Shown: positions 52,908 through 62,505, counted from the stretch's first letter. The stretch: DNA of 64,000 bases from Acidiferrum sp963757145 (GCA_963757145.1 CAVWQK010000001.1:366770-430769); one strand, 5' to 3'. Program-made: numbers and translations. The notes: generated from the letters alone by a model not told the origin.

Positions 52908-54115
52908 CAGTTGACACCGCCGTCCAAAAGTCCGTTCAGGACCTGGAAATCAAGGGAGATCAATGGACTTTGGCTTTATCAGGTGGGATGGACAGCCGCG
53001 CCATTTTGCATCATCTCCAGTCCAGCCAAAAATTAAATCTCATCACGTGGGGAACGGAAGGCGCGTTGCGCGACCCAAAAAGCGATGCGTGCATCGCCAA
53101 GCGTCTAGCGGACGCGTGCTCGCTCCCACAGAGGTACTATCCGGTTCAAAATGGTCGAGTTCCTTTTCAGACGATGCTGGAACGGTTTCTGCAAGCTGGC
53201 GAAGGACGAGTCGATCATTTTTCCGGCTATTTGGATGGGCTTGAACTCTGGACAGAGCTCGCTGCTACAGGCCGTGGATTGCTACGCGGCTATGATGCGT
53301 TCGGCCGTAAGCCGCCTGTGACGAGTGACTATCAGGTGCGGCGCGCTAACACCTTGCTCATTGCCAGAGACTATTGGCATTCACCGATTCCCCCTGAATT
53401 CGCGATCACCGATGCGGAATTTCCGGAGCAATTGCGACGAGCACCCGACGAATCGATCGAAGACTGGCGCGATCGACTTTGGTTGCAACATCGAACCCCG
53501 AATGTAACGGCCGCACTTGACGAAATAAAGGCGTCTTACGTTGAAGTCGCTAACCCATTGCTGAGTGAGCGAATCATTCAAGTCGTTCGTACGCTGCCTG
53601 CGCGTCTTCGCGCAGACAAGACGGTCTTTTCTTCTATCGTGCGGCCTATGTTTTCAGTGCCTTTTGCCACTCGATATGCCATCCAGGATTACGACGACCT
53701 GCTGGAGGCCCCGGCCACGATCGGCTTCTTCAGGGACGTGCTAGAAAACGACTCCGGGATATTGCCCAGAGCGTTCCTTGGCATAATCTGTAAACACCTG
53801 AGTATGTTTGCCACGACGCTCTCCTTCAGAAGGCGCGCAACGATCTATGTGAAAGGTAACTTGCCGAGACCAATGGAGAACTGGATCAGGCGGCGTATCC
53901 GACCCGAACCGATGAACTTCAAGCGTCTCGCAGCTCGCGCGGTGGTTGCAATTTCAATGCATCGAATGCTCACAAACGACGCAAAGCTGAGACTGCTTCA
54001 ACGCGCGAATTGTAGTTCGGCAACTGCTCCCAGGACGGTGAAAAGCATCTTTCCGGCGGGTGTGAAGTATCCATTTGCTCGGAGTACGACACGAAGTCAA
54101 TTCCCAACGATTTGA
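52908..54115 (+). pseudogene. Asparagine-synthetase-like amidotransferase, 5'-truncated
   Basis: From 52908 the frame gives VQKSVQDLEIKGDQWTLALS, then GGMDSRAILHHLQ: LSGGMDS is the ATP-pyrophosphatase loop of the asparagine synthase domain. Later landmarks are WGTEGALRDPKSDACIAKRL, FSGYLDGLELW and RLWLQHRTPNVTAALDEIKA. The N-terminal glutaminase domain with its Cys is missing. The first 12 codons (from ATG 52871) belong to the antisense of the neighbouring gene. Such domains occur in asparagine, lasso-peptide and sugar-polymer systems; no partner gene is nearby. Confidence 0.65.
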
Positions 54116-54660
54116 AAGTCTCCGCAGTTCGACACGATTGGCTTTCGAGGCAAGAGTGGCTTGGCCCCAATGTGTAACTTTCCTCTATCGTGGTCGTCAT
54201 TACACAACACGGCGCTATTAAGGCCAAGTAGGTGGATGCGGACATTGAGGTCGAGACGTGGCTGAAAGTAGTGCGACCAAAACAGCCACTGCTCTGGTTC
54301 GCTAATCACGTCCAAACAGGAGGGCGCGAAATCGCTCGCGAAGCGTAAATAGTTTTCAAGCCGTCGAGTCAAGATCGTAACAAGGAACTTTGTCGCGCAG
54401 CATCTGGCTGGCAAATGAATGCTAGAGGGTTACTACGTCCCTGGATCAACCCACCGAAGACATCCTCGAATAAGCCAACAAATACGCTGTTTTGGGCGTA
54501 ATTCTCAAACTGGTCAAAAATTGGGATGAGTTCTGAGTGTTCGCTTAAGTAATCGAAAACCACATTCAGGCGGAGGGAAATTTGGTCTTTCTTACCAATA
54601 AATTCGTCCCCTCGAAAAAACAAATCGTCGATTGCGTAAATTAGGATCTGCTCCCTTGCC
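54116..54660 (-). pseudogene. AT-rich stretch with a fragment of an unknown soluble protein
   Basis: On the minus strand a frame open from about 54660 down to 54369 reads REQILIYAIDDLFFRGDEFI, GKKDQISLRLNVVFDYLSEH and FDQFENYAQNSVFVGLFEDV. It looks like real protein but I do not recognise it. It may once have continued the P-loop fragment at 54661, which ends one base before and in another frame. 54116-54368 shows nothing. Confidence 0.35.
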
Positions 54661-55090
54661 TTAAAGTTCTAGTGTGCGTAGAAGCAGATGACGCACAAAG
54701 ACTGTCTTTCCCGAGCCCGCACCTCCTTCCATAACAAAATGCTGGTTCTTGCGCACCGAATCTGTGAAGGCAGCAAAGAACCGATCCATTTCAGCCTCGC
54801 GACCGATTAGATCAGGTAGCGAATCCGATCTGAGCCATTCGGCAGTTACCTGGAAGCCAAAACCCAAAGGCGACTGTCCCCGGGCTCCCTATGATCTAGG
54901 AAGCGTCGATTGATGGCAAAGGATGCACAAATCTCCCGACAGGCAATGAGTGTAGAGTCCGTACCGGCTTGCAAGTCGCCCTCAAGGAGCCAGAGCAGTA
55001 CGGTATCCTCAAGCCGTGGTAGCGGAGTTCCTTCACGAGAAAAGATGTGAATTTCTTTAACAGCTTGAACTAACCGAGAATGCGGCAGGC
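54661..55090 (-). pseudogene. Decayed ATPase gene with Walker A motif
   Basis: The best part, 54661-54867, encodes LPDLIGREAEMDRFFAAFTD and EGGAGSGKTVFVRHLLL: a GxxGxGKT P-loop preceded by an IGRE box, as in AAA or STAND NTPases. Upstream (to about 55090) another frame gives VKEIHIFSREGTPLPRLEDT and LLWLLEGDLQAGTDSTLIAC, which looks like the N-terminal domain of the same protein after a frameshift. Walker B and the C-terminal domain are absent. STAND ATPases often serve in defence or signalling, but too little remains to say. Confidence 0.45.
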
Positions 55091-55149
55091 GGTAACTTTA
55101 CGTCTCGCCATAATGCTGGATCGTAGTTGGCATAGTTCGTGATTGGAAG

Positions 55150-55329
55150 TATATCGTCATCGATCTTCTTCTTCAGCCTAGCGAATACGACCAAGAGCGA
55201 GAAGTGCAGATTATGATGGGTCGCCTGGTGCAAGCCTCAATCGACCGCGCGCAAGTCTACGGCAGACCGTTGCGAGGTATTGGTGACGGCCTTGAGGATG
55301 CGACAAAGTTTGCAACTCGCTCCGTTTAG
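55150..55329 (+). pseudogene. C-terminal duplicate of the 51954 HTH gene
   Basis: YIVIDLLLQPSEYDQEREVQ then IMMGRLVQASIDRAQVYGRP and GIGDGLED, aligned to EKEVRIMMGRLVQAAAERAR ... GHGLEE of the 51954 product. The N-terminal HTH is missing. It marks the right side of the island. Confidence 0.55.
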
Positions 55330-55452
55330 GAAAATCGATGAAGCAATTGAAGCGCTGCCGCTGAACGTTATTCGGCGCGCGGATCTAAATTAGAGGCCGG
55401 CACCCGACAATCTGCTGGATGCGACGTCATCGTTTTTTCAGCCCGGGGATAC

Positions 55453-56364
55453 TCACTGCGGGGAGCGAAGCACATTAGGGGTGCCACTGCCTGAGTTGTA
55501 ATTGTTCCCAAAGGACTCGATGATGGCGCCGGGTTCCGCATGCAAGCCAGCTACGGTGTTGGTGAAAAGTGCCACGTTGGCCAGACGCACGATTGCCTTC
55601 CCGATGCCTGGGCTGCTGGCTTCGATGCCCTTCTGATTGTTACTGATCGTCGAATTAAAGATATCTACTTTTACGTCTGTGTCGGCGGCTTCGAGAAGAA
55701 ACCCCTGGAAGTTGTTTGACACGTCGCTGTTGCTCACTGTGATGTTGCCGCCTGTCGCGATGATGCCGCCAATCTGGTTGTGCTCGAAACGCGATCGATC
55801 GACAGTCACGGCAACCTGAGGACCGACTGCCAGTCCTGCCGTTCGGTTGTCCGAACTGACTGTATCAAGAATAGATATCGATCCGGACGAGGATTCGACC
55901 AAGATTCCATCGCCGGCGAATCGGGAGATCTTGCAATGGTCGATTTGCAAAGCTTTTCCAGAATCAAATAGGATGCCTTCTACGGCGCTCCCAAGGCCAT
56001 TGAGCTCGATATTTCGTAGAATCACCACGTCACTAGCTCCCGCATTGATGAGGATGCCGCCTTCCAAGTCTTCGACTGCAATCGTGGCCACTGAATTCCC
56101 GTTGATGGTCACGGCTTTGTTTATGATGAGCGGTCCGTAATTGCCGGCGTCTAAAGCATCAATCTCGCCGCCCGGCAACGTCTTTGTCAAAGCTCCTGCG
56201 AATGTTGCGCAGGGCGCAATGCGGGTGCACGGATTGTTGTCATTACCTGTGCCTGACACCCAGGTGACCGTGTGGGCATTTGCGGCGACGGCCAAAAGGA
56301 AATACACGATGAGGAAGAACGAGTTTCTGATAACTCTCACGGGGACCTCCTGAGCGAGAATCAA
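55453..56364 (-). CDS. Exported right-handed beta-helix protein
   Basis: 303 residues. Signal peptide VIRNSFFLIVYFLLAVAANA, then TVTWVSGTGNDNNPCTRIAP (a start typical of Pbp-type repeat proteins) and about ten short repeats with spaced Gly-Asn and hydrophobic residues (KAVTINGNSVATIAVEDLEG, GILVESSSGSISILDTVSSD, VTVDRSRFEHNQIGGIIATG). This is a parallel beta-helix of the pectate-lyase superfamily. No catalytic Asp/Lys set was identified. It may bind or cleave polysaccharide. A start at GTG 56340 is a possible alternative. Confidence 0.7.
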   Translation of the reverse strand: MILAQEVPVRVIRNSFFLIVYFLLAVAANAHTVTWVSGTGNDNNPCTRIAPCATFAGALTKTLPGGEIDALDAGNYGPLIINKAVTINGNSVATIAVEDLEGGILINAGASDVVILRNIELNGLGSAVEGILFDSGKALQIDHCKISRFAGDGILVESSSGSISILDTVSSDNRTAGLAVGPQVAVTVDRSRFEHNQIGGIIATGGNITVSNSDVSNNFQGFLLEAADTDVKVDIFNSTISNNQKGIEASSPGIGKAIVRLANVALFTNTVAGLHAEPGAIIESFGNNYNSGSGTPNVLRSPQ

Positions 56365-57103
56365 GATGGGAGATAGCTGGGCAGTTGAGATGAAAGACTG
56401 GTGTGCGGAACGTGTTTAGTCAACTGCTAAATTAAAGGCTAGGTACATCGAAAGTCCAGACTCGTGGACACGCCCGTGAGCGAGAGGTCTGAAGAATGAT
56501 GGCCCGACCGTTACGACCGAGCGGCCGAACTCGCCATCTGTGGCACTCCACTCGAGAACTAGGATCCGAAGAGTTGTTAGGGGCGGTGGTGATCGAACCC
56601 ACGATCCTATTAGCCACCGTTAGCGAAACTTTAGGTTCCTAACAGGAACAATCACCCTAGCCCTCCATAACCAAACTATGGGATTTACGCCGTTCTCCAC
56701 CAGGGGTTTGCTAACGTGAAAAACAGAAAAGGGGTCGTTTTAAGCGGATTTCTACCTGGCGACCTATATCCCCCGTTTGCGGAATTTTGGGGGCTGCATT
56801 TCCCTTCCTAATGGTTACCGGAGTGGGATGACAGGGATGAAATCTCGGTCATTTCCACTCCGGCCTAGATGCCTTGGCATCCCGATAGCATGGCATCTGC
56901 ATGATCGATGATGCTGGAAGGCATCCCAACGTCGATTTCCAGCCGATTCATCGTCGACTAAACTTCAGTAATACCAATACACATCCTATAAGGAAGAGAT
57001 TGGGGGAACGGGGGAATAGGGGCGCAAATCCCCATCCCTTGCCCTATCCACATCCCTCAACCAGCACAGCCGCCTGAACCGCCTAATAGCGCGCAAACGC
57101 GCT
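56365..57103. other. Non-coding region with hairpins and a tRNA/tmRNA-like 3' end
   Basis: No gene was recognised. At 56582-56612, read on the minus strand, GGATCGTGGGTTCGATCACC followed by ACCGCCCC resembles the 3' end of a tmRNA or tRNA (T-arm plus acceptor). At 56818-56863 a hairpin has perfect CCGGAGTGG/CCACTCCGG arms, and at 56868-56881 GATGCC-TT-GGCATC is another. GGCATC recurs to 56935. This could be an attachment-site scar followed by a REP-like cluster. Confidence 0.35.
56818..56881. repeat. Two adjacent hairpins (9-bp CCGGAGTGG/CCACTCCGG; 6-bp GATGCC/GGCATC)
   Basis: The first pair is 56818-56826 with 56855-56863. The second is 56868-56873 with 56876-56881. They lie just upstream of the IS256-type element and have no T-run. 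They may be repetitive extragenic palindromes or protein-binding sites. Confidence 0.4.
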
Positions 57104-58584
57104 TCTAAGAGGATGTCCGAGTTTTAGTTGATTGCAGCGACTCTCGATGTTCGGCACTGTAAGTCTACCTACAACCAAGTTCAAGCGACTTCGACTACTC
57201 GGACCTCCTTCTGTTGAATGCGCGACGGATTCAGACGTTCCTTCAGCAACAAGATTTCTTGATAGCCTTTGATGCGTCGGAACTTCCTTTCTGCTTCCAA
57301 CAGTCCGGTGGCTGTCCAGCGTAGCGGCTGATTCCCTTCGCGCCAACGTTTTACGTTCCGCGCCACCCGCTGAACGGTCGACAAGCACGATTCGATCGGA
57401 TTGGTGGTGGCCAGTTTCCGCCGCAACACCGCTCCTATACCCAAGCGATGTACCGTCAGCGTTTCTTCCAGTCCTTCCTCCAGACTCCGGGCAGCGCTCG
57501 GGTTGATTCTTTCCAGTTGCCGGAAGATTTTCTGTAACGCCTCTTTGGCCTCCGCGTAGTGGTTCATCGCGTAGGCATTGCGCATCCGCCGATCGTAGTC
57601 TCTCTGGCAATTCTCCGGCAGGTACTCCTTCACATTCCGCCGTTTATGAATCTGGCAGCGCTGCACTTCCACTTGGTCACCGAAAACACGTTCCACACCG
57701 GCTCGCAATGCTTTCGATCCATCGATCACTACCAGATACCGCCGCTGCCGATCCAGCCTCGCTCCACCAGATCTTCCAACAACCCTTTGACCACCGTGGT
57801 GTTCTCCGTGGCTCCTTGCCACACTCCCAAAACGTGCTTTTCCCCGCCTTCCGCAATGCCTAGAGCCACCACCAGCACCTGACCGCCAAAGTGAATGCCA
57901 TCGATCATCAGCACCACCAGGTTCAGATCTTCCAATCGTCGCTCGCATAGCACTCGCAACTGATTGCTGCTGGCCTCTACGAACTGCCGGCTCACGCTGC
58001 TTTTCTCGATCCCGTAGCCTTCCACAACACTCTCTACCGCTCGCCGATAGTTCCGCGTGGACAGACCCGCCACCAGGCGTTCCCGCACCGCTCGTTGCAG
58101 CTTTCCGTCTTGCTGCAACTGACCGTAGCTCTCCAGCTCCACTTCCTGGCCTTCCCGCGTTCGCACCCGCGGCCGTTCCAGCGAAATTTTCTGTCCACCA
58201 AAAACCACATAACCCGACTGCTTTCCCCAGCGCACGCAACCCGCTGTAGGATTTGGGCGATGCGGAGGCCCTACTCGACGAGTGACTTCATTTTCCAGGA
58301 TGGCTCTTAGGATCTGCAGCCCGGCTTGCCCGGTCAGCTCTTCTACCTGCGCTTGCATCTCCGCCCACACCTCGGCCATCGGCAACGGCACCCGCATCAT
58401 CAACTCCTGCCCATCAACGACCTCGAACTTGTGATTGGACTTGCGCTGTTTCCTCTGGTATTTGTTTCTCACGGCGGCTCTCTCCTTTAAAAAGGGATTC
58501 TCAACCCGAACTCTATCCGAGTTCGGGCGAGAGCCGCTGCTTCTTGTTCTCAACTTTCAACTAAATGTGGGGCATCCCGCTTCT
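57104..58584 (-). mobile_element. IS256 (Mutator)-family insertion sequence with frameshifted transposase
   Basis: The element carries one transposase in two frames and imperfect terminal inverted repeats (57112-57131 and 58557-58576, 16 of 20 matching, ending in TTTAGTTGA inwards). Element ends beyond these repeats are approximate. No target duplication was identified. Confidence 0.65.
57181..58472 (-). pseudogene. IS256-family transposase, frameshifted
   Basis: From GTG 58472 (GGAGAG ribosome site upstream) the first frame covers the N-terminal part and the first catalytic Asp (LVVLMIDGIHFGGQ), to about 57765. The second frame continues RRYLVVIDGSKALRAGVERV (second Asp), EYLPENCQRDYDRRMRNAYA and LLEAERKFRRIKGYQEILL (Glu), ending at 57181. 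A single-base shift near 57765 breaks it. All three catalytic residues are present, so the element is a recent casualty or a sequencing artefact. An ATG at 58553 is an upstream alternative. Confidence 0.75.
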
Positions 58585-59046
58585 AGGCGCACCTGATGAA
58601 AGTCCGGACTGCGTTTCCATCCGGTTCGATTAGCGCGTCGGAAGACGCGATGACTCTGTTCGGTTCATATATCCCGTGACACGAATGAAGGAACAGTCGA
58701 AATAGCTCCTCGACGCAGTGTGCATTCATCGCGGGTACGAATACACGGTTCGCACAGACGAATCATTCGGGTTCGCGAACGACGAGGACGAATGCACACA
58801 ATTTCGACGAACAAGCTTTGAGAATTTTAGCTGCGTACCGCTGTAGCGTTTCGGCGACTGCATCGCAAACCTCATCCAATGCGGTCAGCTTGCCTTCAGG
58901 CCATAGACGTTCGATTTCAGCTAGGAAATCGGACGGTCCAATGACTCAGACTGGACCGAAACAACAGCGACGTAAGCAGATGTATTACGAGTTGAGGCCA
59001 CAACATCTCTCATTCCCCATCCATGATTGAGCCGCAACGATTCTAG
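58585..59046. other. Intergenic, no gene seen
   Basis: 462 bases between the IS256-type element and the next gene. No protein-like frame or hairpin with T-run. Confidence 0.35.
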
Positions 59047-59892
59047 TTATCTTTGATTCGGCGGCTTATTTTTAAAGCGCTTCTCGAAGGCTCGATTGTA
59101 AGAGCCAGTCTTCCGCAATTCGTTCAACTGTGTTTGCATCTTGAGTAGCGTGAGGCGCGTCATGTCGTCGGATACAAAGATAGGATGATTCCGAGATCTG
59201 CCGAAACACATGCAGTTATCCTCCTCGGTTACTCCTGGGCTAATCTGCAGTATGAACAGCATGCCTGGGACTGAGAACTGGAAAGCGTTCACTCCCGGCC
59301 CCTCTCTGAACGGAATCGGTGGCGTTATCCTGAGCACCTCGAGGTGTTCAGGTCTTGAAATAAAAATTTGCAGCGAGAACTGCGGTCCAAGCCAGTCAAT
59401 CGCACCGGCCAAGAATCGCCGCAGCGGTTCTTTAAAGTCACCTAGTTCGATATAGGTTTCATCAGCTCCAATCTTCCAATGATGTACAGCTGCCTTCCAG
59501 AAAATGCCGATTGCAAAATGTGCGATCTCTTTTCCTCGGATAGACGAGTTGTCGCGTACGCAAAACTCCTCAAGTCCCTCAGCGAGTTTGTGATTGTCGG
59601 CATGTTTCGCGAGGAGATCGTAAAGCGGGAACTGTCGGCCGAATGTGCCGAGCAGCGGAACCACGTAGTCTTCTCCTCCAGAACTGAGGATCAACTCGCA
59701 CTGATCACACAATAGGTGTGCTTTCAGCTGCTTATTCGAGGACAGCACAGCTTCCTTCGTCGCCATGAACGGCCCGGCGATCCCGTCATCTAACCCTCGG
59801 TACGCTCCAGCGGGAATGAGGTGGCTATCGGCCAGAGGTTTCGCGAGGCCGCACATCGGGCACGTGCCTATAGGTCGACCCATTTGACACAT
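59047..59892 (-). CDS. Hypothetical protein with paired-Cys zinc site
   Basis: 281 residues. The N-terminus has CPMCGLAKPLADSHLIP and then LLCDQCE around 62, a C-x2-C ... S-H ... C-x2-C arrangement reminiscent of zinc-stabilised HNH-like folds. GGEDYVVPLLGTFGRQFPLY and FWKAAVHHWKIGADETYIEL follow. There is no signal peptide. HNH nucleases usually have H-N-H at the second motif; here only SHLIP is seen, so nuclease activity is uncertain. Related proteins exist in this phylum as hypotheticals. Confidence 0.6.
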   Translation of the reverse strand: MCQMGRPIGTCPMCGLAKPLADSHLIPAGAYRGLDDGIAGPFMATKEAVLSSNKQLKAHLLCDQCELILSSGGEDYVVPLLGTFGRQFPLYDLLAKHADNHKLAEGLEEFCVRDNSSIRGKEIAHFAIGIFWKAAVHHWKIGADETYIELGDFKEPLRRFLAGAIDWLGPQFSLQIFISRPEHLEVLRITPPIPFREGPGVNAFQFSVPGMLFILQISPGVTEEDNCMCFGRSRNHPIFVSDDMTRLTLLKMQTQLNELRKTGSYNRAFEKRFKNKPPNQR

Positions 59893-60276
59893 TAAGCCAC
59901 GGGACTACGGTTAAGGAACGTCTACCCATGTCCCGCAAGTTTGGGCGAATTGCGTCCGTTCGGCAGCTTAGCCTTGGTGCCAGGCAACCGACGGCTGCTT
60001 GTATATTAAGACGTGAAACTGCTTATTCGTATCTGAGCGCCACCAAGGGATCAACGCGCATGGCCCGGCGGGCTGGTAACTGGACAAGCACCACTCTGAT
60101 TGCGCGCGAAGCTACGAAACGCTGTTTTGACCAGACTTCAAATAGCTTGATGCTGCCGATCACCTCGTCTCCCTGCCTGCTGTCCTTTGGGGCAGCTAAC
60201 GGCTAGCGTACACTTGTCGTTTCTGCTCTGTACCCCAATAGATCCTTGGCTCATTCTGGCGTGCGGAGGGGCGCAC
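59893..60276. other. Intergenic; no recognised gene
   Basis: An open frame (59928-60206) starts MSRKFGRIASVRQLSLG but shows no domain. It may hold the promoter of the LuxR-type gene. Confidence 0.3.
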
Positions 60277-60894
60277 GTGAAGGTAATCCGCAGAAATGAT
60301 AAGCCGCACCATCGCGAACCAGAGCAGTCGATTGCATCCGGCCAAGGTCCTTCCCACCAAACATATTTCTTTTACGAAAAGAGCACTGGCGTTTCGCGTT
60401 TTCACATCACCGCGGGTCCGGACGGCCAGTTTCCTGTCGAGGAAGCGGCCGGTCTGATGGCGATGCATTGCATGGTCCGGGATCAGTCGCCACGAGACTA
60501 TTTGGTGATGGTGGAGGTCGCGCATGAGTCCTTGGAAGGTCTGACCGAAAAGAGCGAAAAATTGTTGCAAGCCGGGCATTCGGTGGGCAGTGCGGTGAAG
60601 CTGACTCGCCGGCAAGAGGAAGTATTGGGAGGCGTTCTGCGGAGCTTGGCGAACAAGGAAATTGCCGCGACGCTGAATCTTTCCGAACGCACCGTCAAGT
60701 TCCACGTCTCATCGCTACTGTCCAAGTTCCAGGTGCGGGGGCGGATGGAGTTGCTGCGCCAAGCCACGCGGCTCCCACCCACAACGACAGCGCCGCAACC
60801 TTCCATGACGCAGGAAGCGCGAGCATACATGCCAATTCCGGCAAACTATCATGTCGCACCGCGTGTGGGTGGTGTTGCGTTAGCCAGACGTTAA
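60277..60894 (+). CDS. LuxR-type regulator with unrecognised N-terminal domain, paralogue of the 38711 gene
   Basis: 205 residues from GTG 60277, preceded by GGAGG at seven bases. The same novel N-domain (TYFFYEKSTGVSRFHITAGP, DGQFPVEEAAGLMAMHCMVR, DYLVMVEVAHESLEGLTEKS) precedes a LuxR HTH (KLTRRQEEVLGGVLRSLANK, LNLSERTVKFHVSSLLSKFQ). The tail is Pro/Thr-rich. The two genes share about half of their residues by eye and identical order. Their targets are unknown. Confidence 0.75.
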   Translation: MKVIRRNDKPHHREPEQSIASGQGPSHQTYFFYEKSTGVSRFHITAGPDGQFPVEEAAGLMAMHCMVRDQSPRDYLVMVEVAHESLEGLTEKSEKLLQAGHSVGSAVKLTRRQEEVLGGVLRSLANKEIAATLNLSERTVKFHVSSLLSKFQVRGRMELLRQATRLPPTTTAPQPSMTQEARAYMPIPANYHVAPRVGGVALARR

Positions 60895-61618
60895 CAGACG
60901 GGTCTATCCTAAGTTTTTGGTCGTCGCTGCGCTGCGCTTTTACCGTCACAGGTGCTCTTTCCCGCCGACCAGTCAAGTTTCCGGTTCGACGCCAGAAGGG
61001 AGTGTCCACCACTACGCGCAAGGAACAGGAGTAGAAGCATGAGAGCCGCCAAGCGCCGATTTCATGTTATGGTCATCCCGTCACATAGATTCGGCTGGCA
61101 CCTCGAACCGACCTACGATACAGCTTTGCCCGTGGCCATTCCCTCCCCTTACCCACATCCTCAAACCAGCAGCAGCTCCTGCACCGCCCTATTCGGCCCT
61201 AGCGTCGTTCTAGCCGCATGTTCAACTGTCCGCGACCGTCTAAATTCAGGCCGGAACGGACAAGTGATCCCCTTCTTGTTGTGGGATCGATCTGTTCGAT
61301 ACCAATTCGCAGTTCTAGCGGACACGGGAACAAAACAGCCAATCGCTAGGATGTGCATTCGTACCGAGGGCGAATAAAACGCGCTACCAGGTAAGTCGAA
61401 GCGCGAAATTCGGCAAACTCCACAATGTCCGGTTACCCGGGTGGTTTCAATGGGTCGATGCAACACTCAACTCGAATCCACAAAGCCCTGAAAACAAACG
61501 CTAAAATCGCTCGCTAGGGTTAGATCAGGCGGAACGCCACCCTGGCTAGGTTTTGACCGAGTACAGCAAAACGGATCGGTTGCACAGGGAAAGTGTTGTC
61601 GGATCAAATGATCCGATG
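60895..61618. other. Non-coding or decayed region
   Basis: No protein-like frame. The segment at 61141-61196 resembles 57037-57092 (shared CCACATCC, CAACCAGCA, GCACCGCC-type blocks), suggesting an old duplication. The 61619 transposase tail follows. Confidence 0.3.
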
Positions 61619-61663
61619 GTGTTGCGTCGACCGTCTGAGCCGACCCGACTTATCGGGATCTGA
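61619..61663 (+). mobile_element. Transposase C-terminal tail remnant (VLRRP.EPT.LIGI), copy 4
   Basis: VLRRPSEPTRLIGI plus stop, closest to copy 1 at 19096 (both read LIGI and end there). Confidence 0.5.
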
Positions 61664-61701
61664 CTCGGAAGGCTCAGGCCAATGAAGTGTTTTCGCGCTC
61701 C

Positions 61702-62505
61702 TCATGCGCCTTTTCCTTTCCGAGCCACAGGTTCACTCTTGGCTTTCATCGATTTCACGAGCGCGGCCGACGATGCTCCTTCGAGCGACAATCCATAGCC
61801 GACTTCACGCACAATGCGCTCCTTCAACGGTTGAATGAAGTGGATGCGTGTGTTGCGGCGCGTAACTTCCGGCGCTTTCAGGTACAACTCGGCGAGTTCC
61901 CGCACCCGGCTGAGCGCCCCACCGCTCGGCACAACTTCGGCAACCACTCCCCATTCGTAAGCGGTACGCGCCGGGAGCGGCTGTGGGTTCAGCAGGAACG
62001 CCTCCGCTCGTCCCGCTCCAGCGCGATAACTCCAGGTGGTAAAGATTCCGTCGCCGGGCGCAACGCCCGCGGAGAAGTGGGCCACATCCTGGAAGGTCGC
62101 ACCATCCGCCGCCACAATTACACTGGCAAGTAGCGCGTAGTCTGAATGCACATGGGCACGTCCCTCGATAGCCGCGATGACCGGCACTCGTATGTTGGCT
62201 ATGTTTTCCAAAACCTGAACGCCTTCGTCGTGAACCTGACTCCAGACGCCGGGATCGGTGACATCGCCGAAAGAGGACCAATCGACATCAGTAATGAACT
62301 CCCCACCTGCGCCCGTCAGGATTACGATCTTGTTCGCCCTATCTTGCGCAATCCGGTAGAAGGCATCGACAAATTCTGTGTGAGATTGCGCAGTCATGAT
62401 GAACGGTCCACCGTTGGTGTGGAATTCAGCAACCAGCACACCTTTGTCATCTCGTGTCAGCTTTAGGTTGTGATAAGCGGTGAAGTAGCTATTCTGAAGT
62501 TGCAT
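61702..62505 (-). CDS. Crotonase-family (enoyl-CoA hydratase/isomerase) protein
   Basis: 267 residues with the crotonase fold: GVLVAEFHTNGGPFIMTAQS, a CoA/oxyanion block IVILTGAGGEFITDVDWSSF, the second oxyanion motif VPVIAAIEGRAHVHSDYALL and DGATFQDVAHFSAGVAPGDG. The usual catalytic acid of enoyl-CoA hydratases (E in EIAL.CD) reads HSDYALLASV, so ordinary hydratase activity is doubtful. It could be an isomerase, hydrolase or decarboxylase-type member. No CoA-pathway neighbours. Confidence 0.75.
   Translation of the reverse strand: MQLQNSYFTAYHNLKLTRDDKGVLVAEFHTNGGPFIMTAQSHTEFVDAFYRIAQDRANKIVILTGAGGEFITDVDWSSFGDVTDPGVWSQVHDEGVQVLENIANIRVPVIAAIEGRAHVHSDYALLASVIVAADGATFQDVAHFSAGVAPGDGIFTTWSYRAGAGRAEAFLLNPQPLPARTAYEWGVVAEVVPSGGALSRVRELAELYLKAPEVTRRNTRIHFIQPLKERIVREVGYGLSLEGASSAALVKSMKAKSEPVARKGKGA

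Larger units (their letters stand above)
51085..55330. mobile_element. Putative genomic island (patchwork with resolvase and truncated genes)
   Basis: It begins exactly where dctA is cut. It contains a frameshifted resolvase, an HTH protein, head-on truncated genes (52527-52905 and 52908-54115), an ATPase fragment, and at its right side a second copy of the C-terminus of the HTH gene. No terminal repeats were found, so the borders, especially the right one, are approximate. Confidence 0.45.

Noticed and set aside
57181..58239. A second independent gene inside the IS256-type element
   Set aside because: The frame is simply the C-terminal part of the transposase after a one-base shift plus antisense-like noise at its start.
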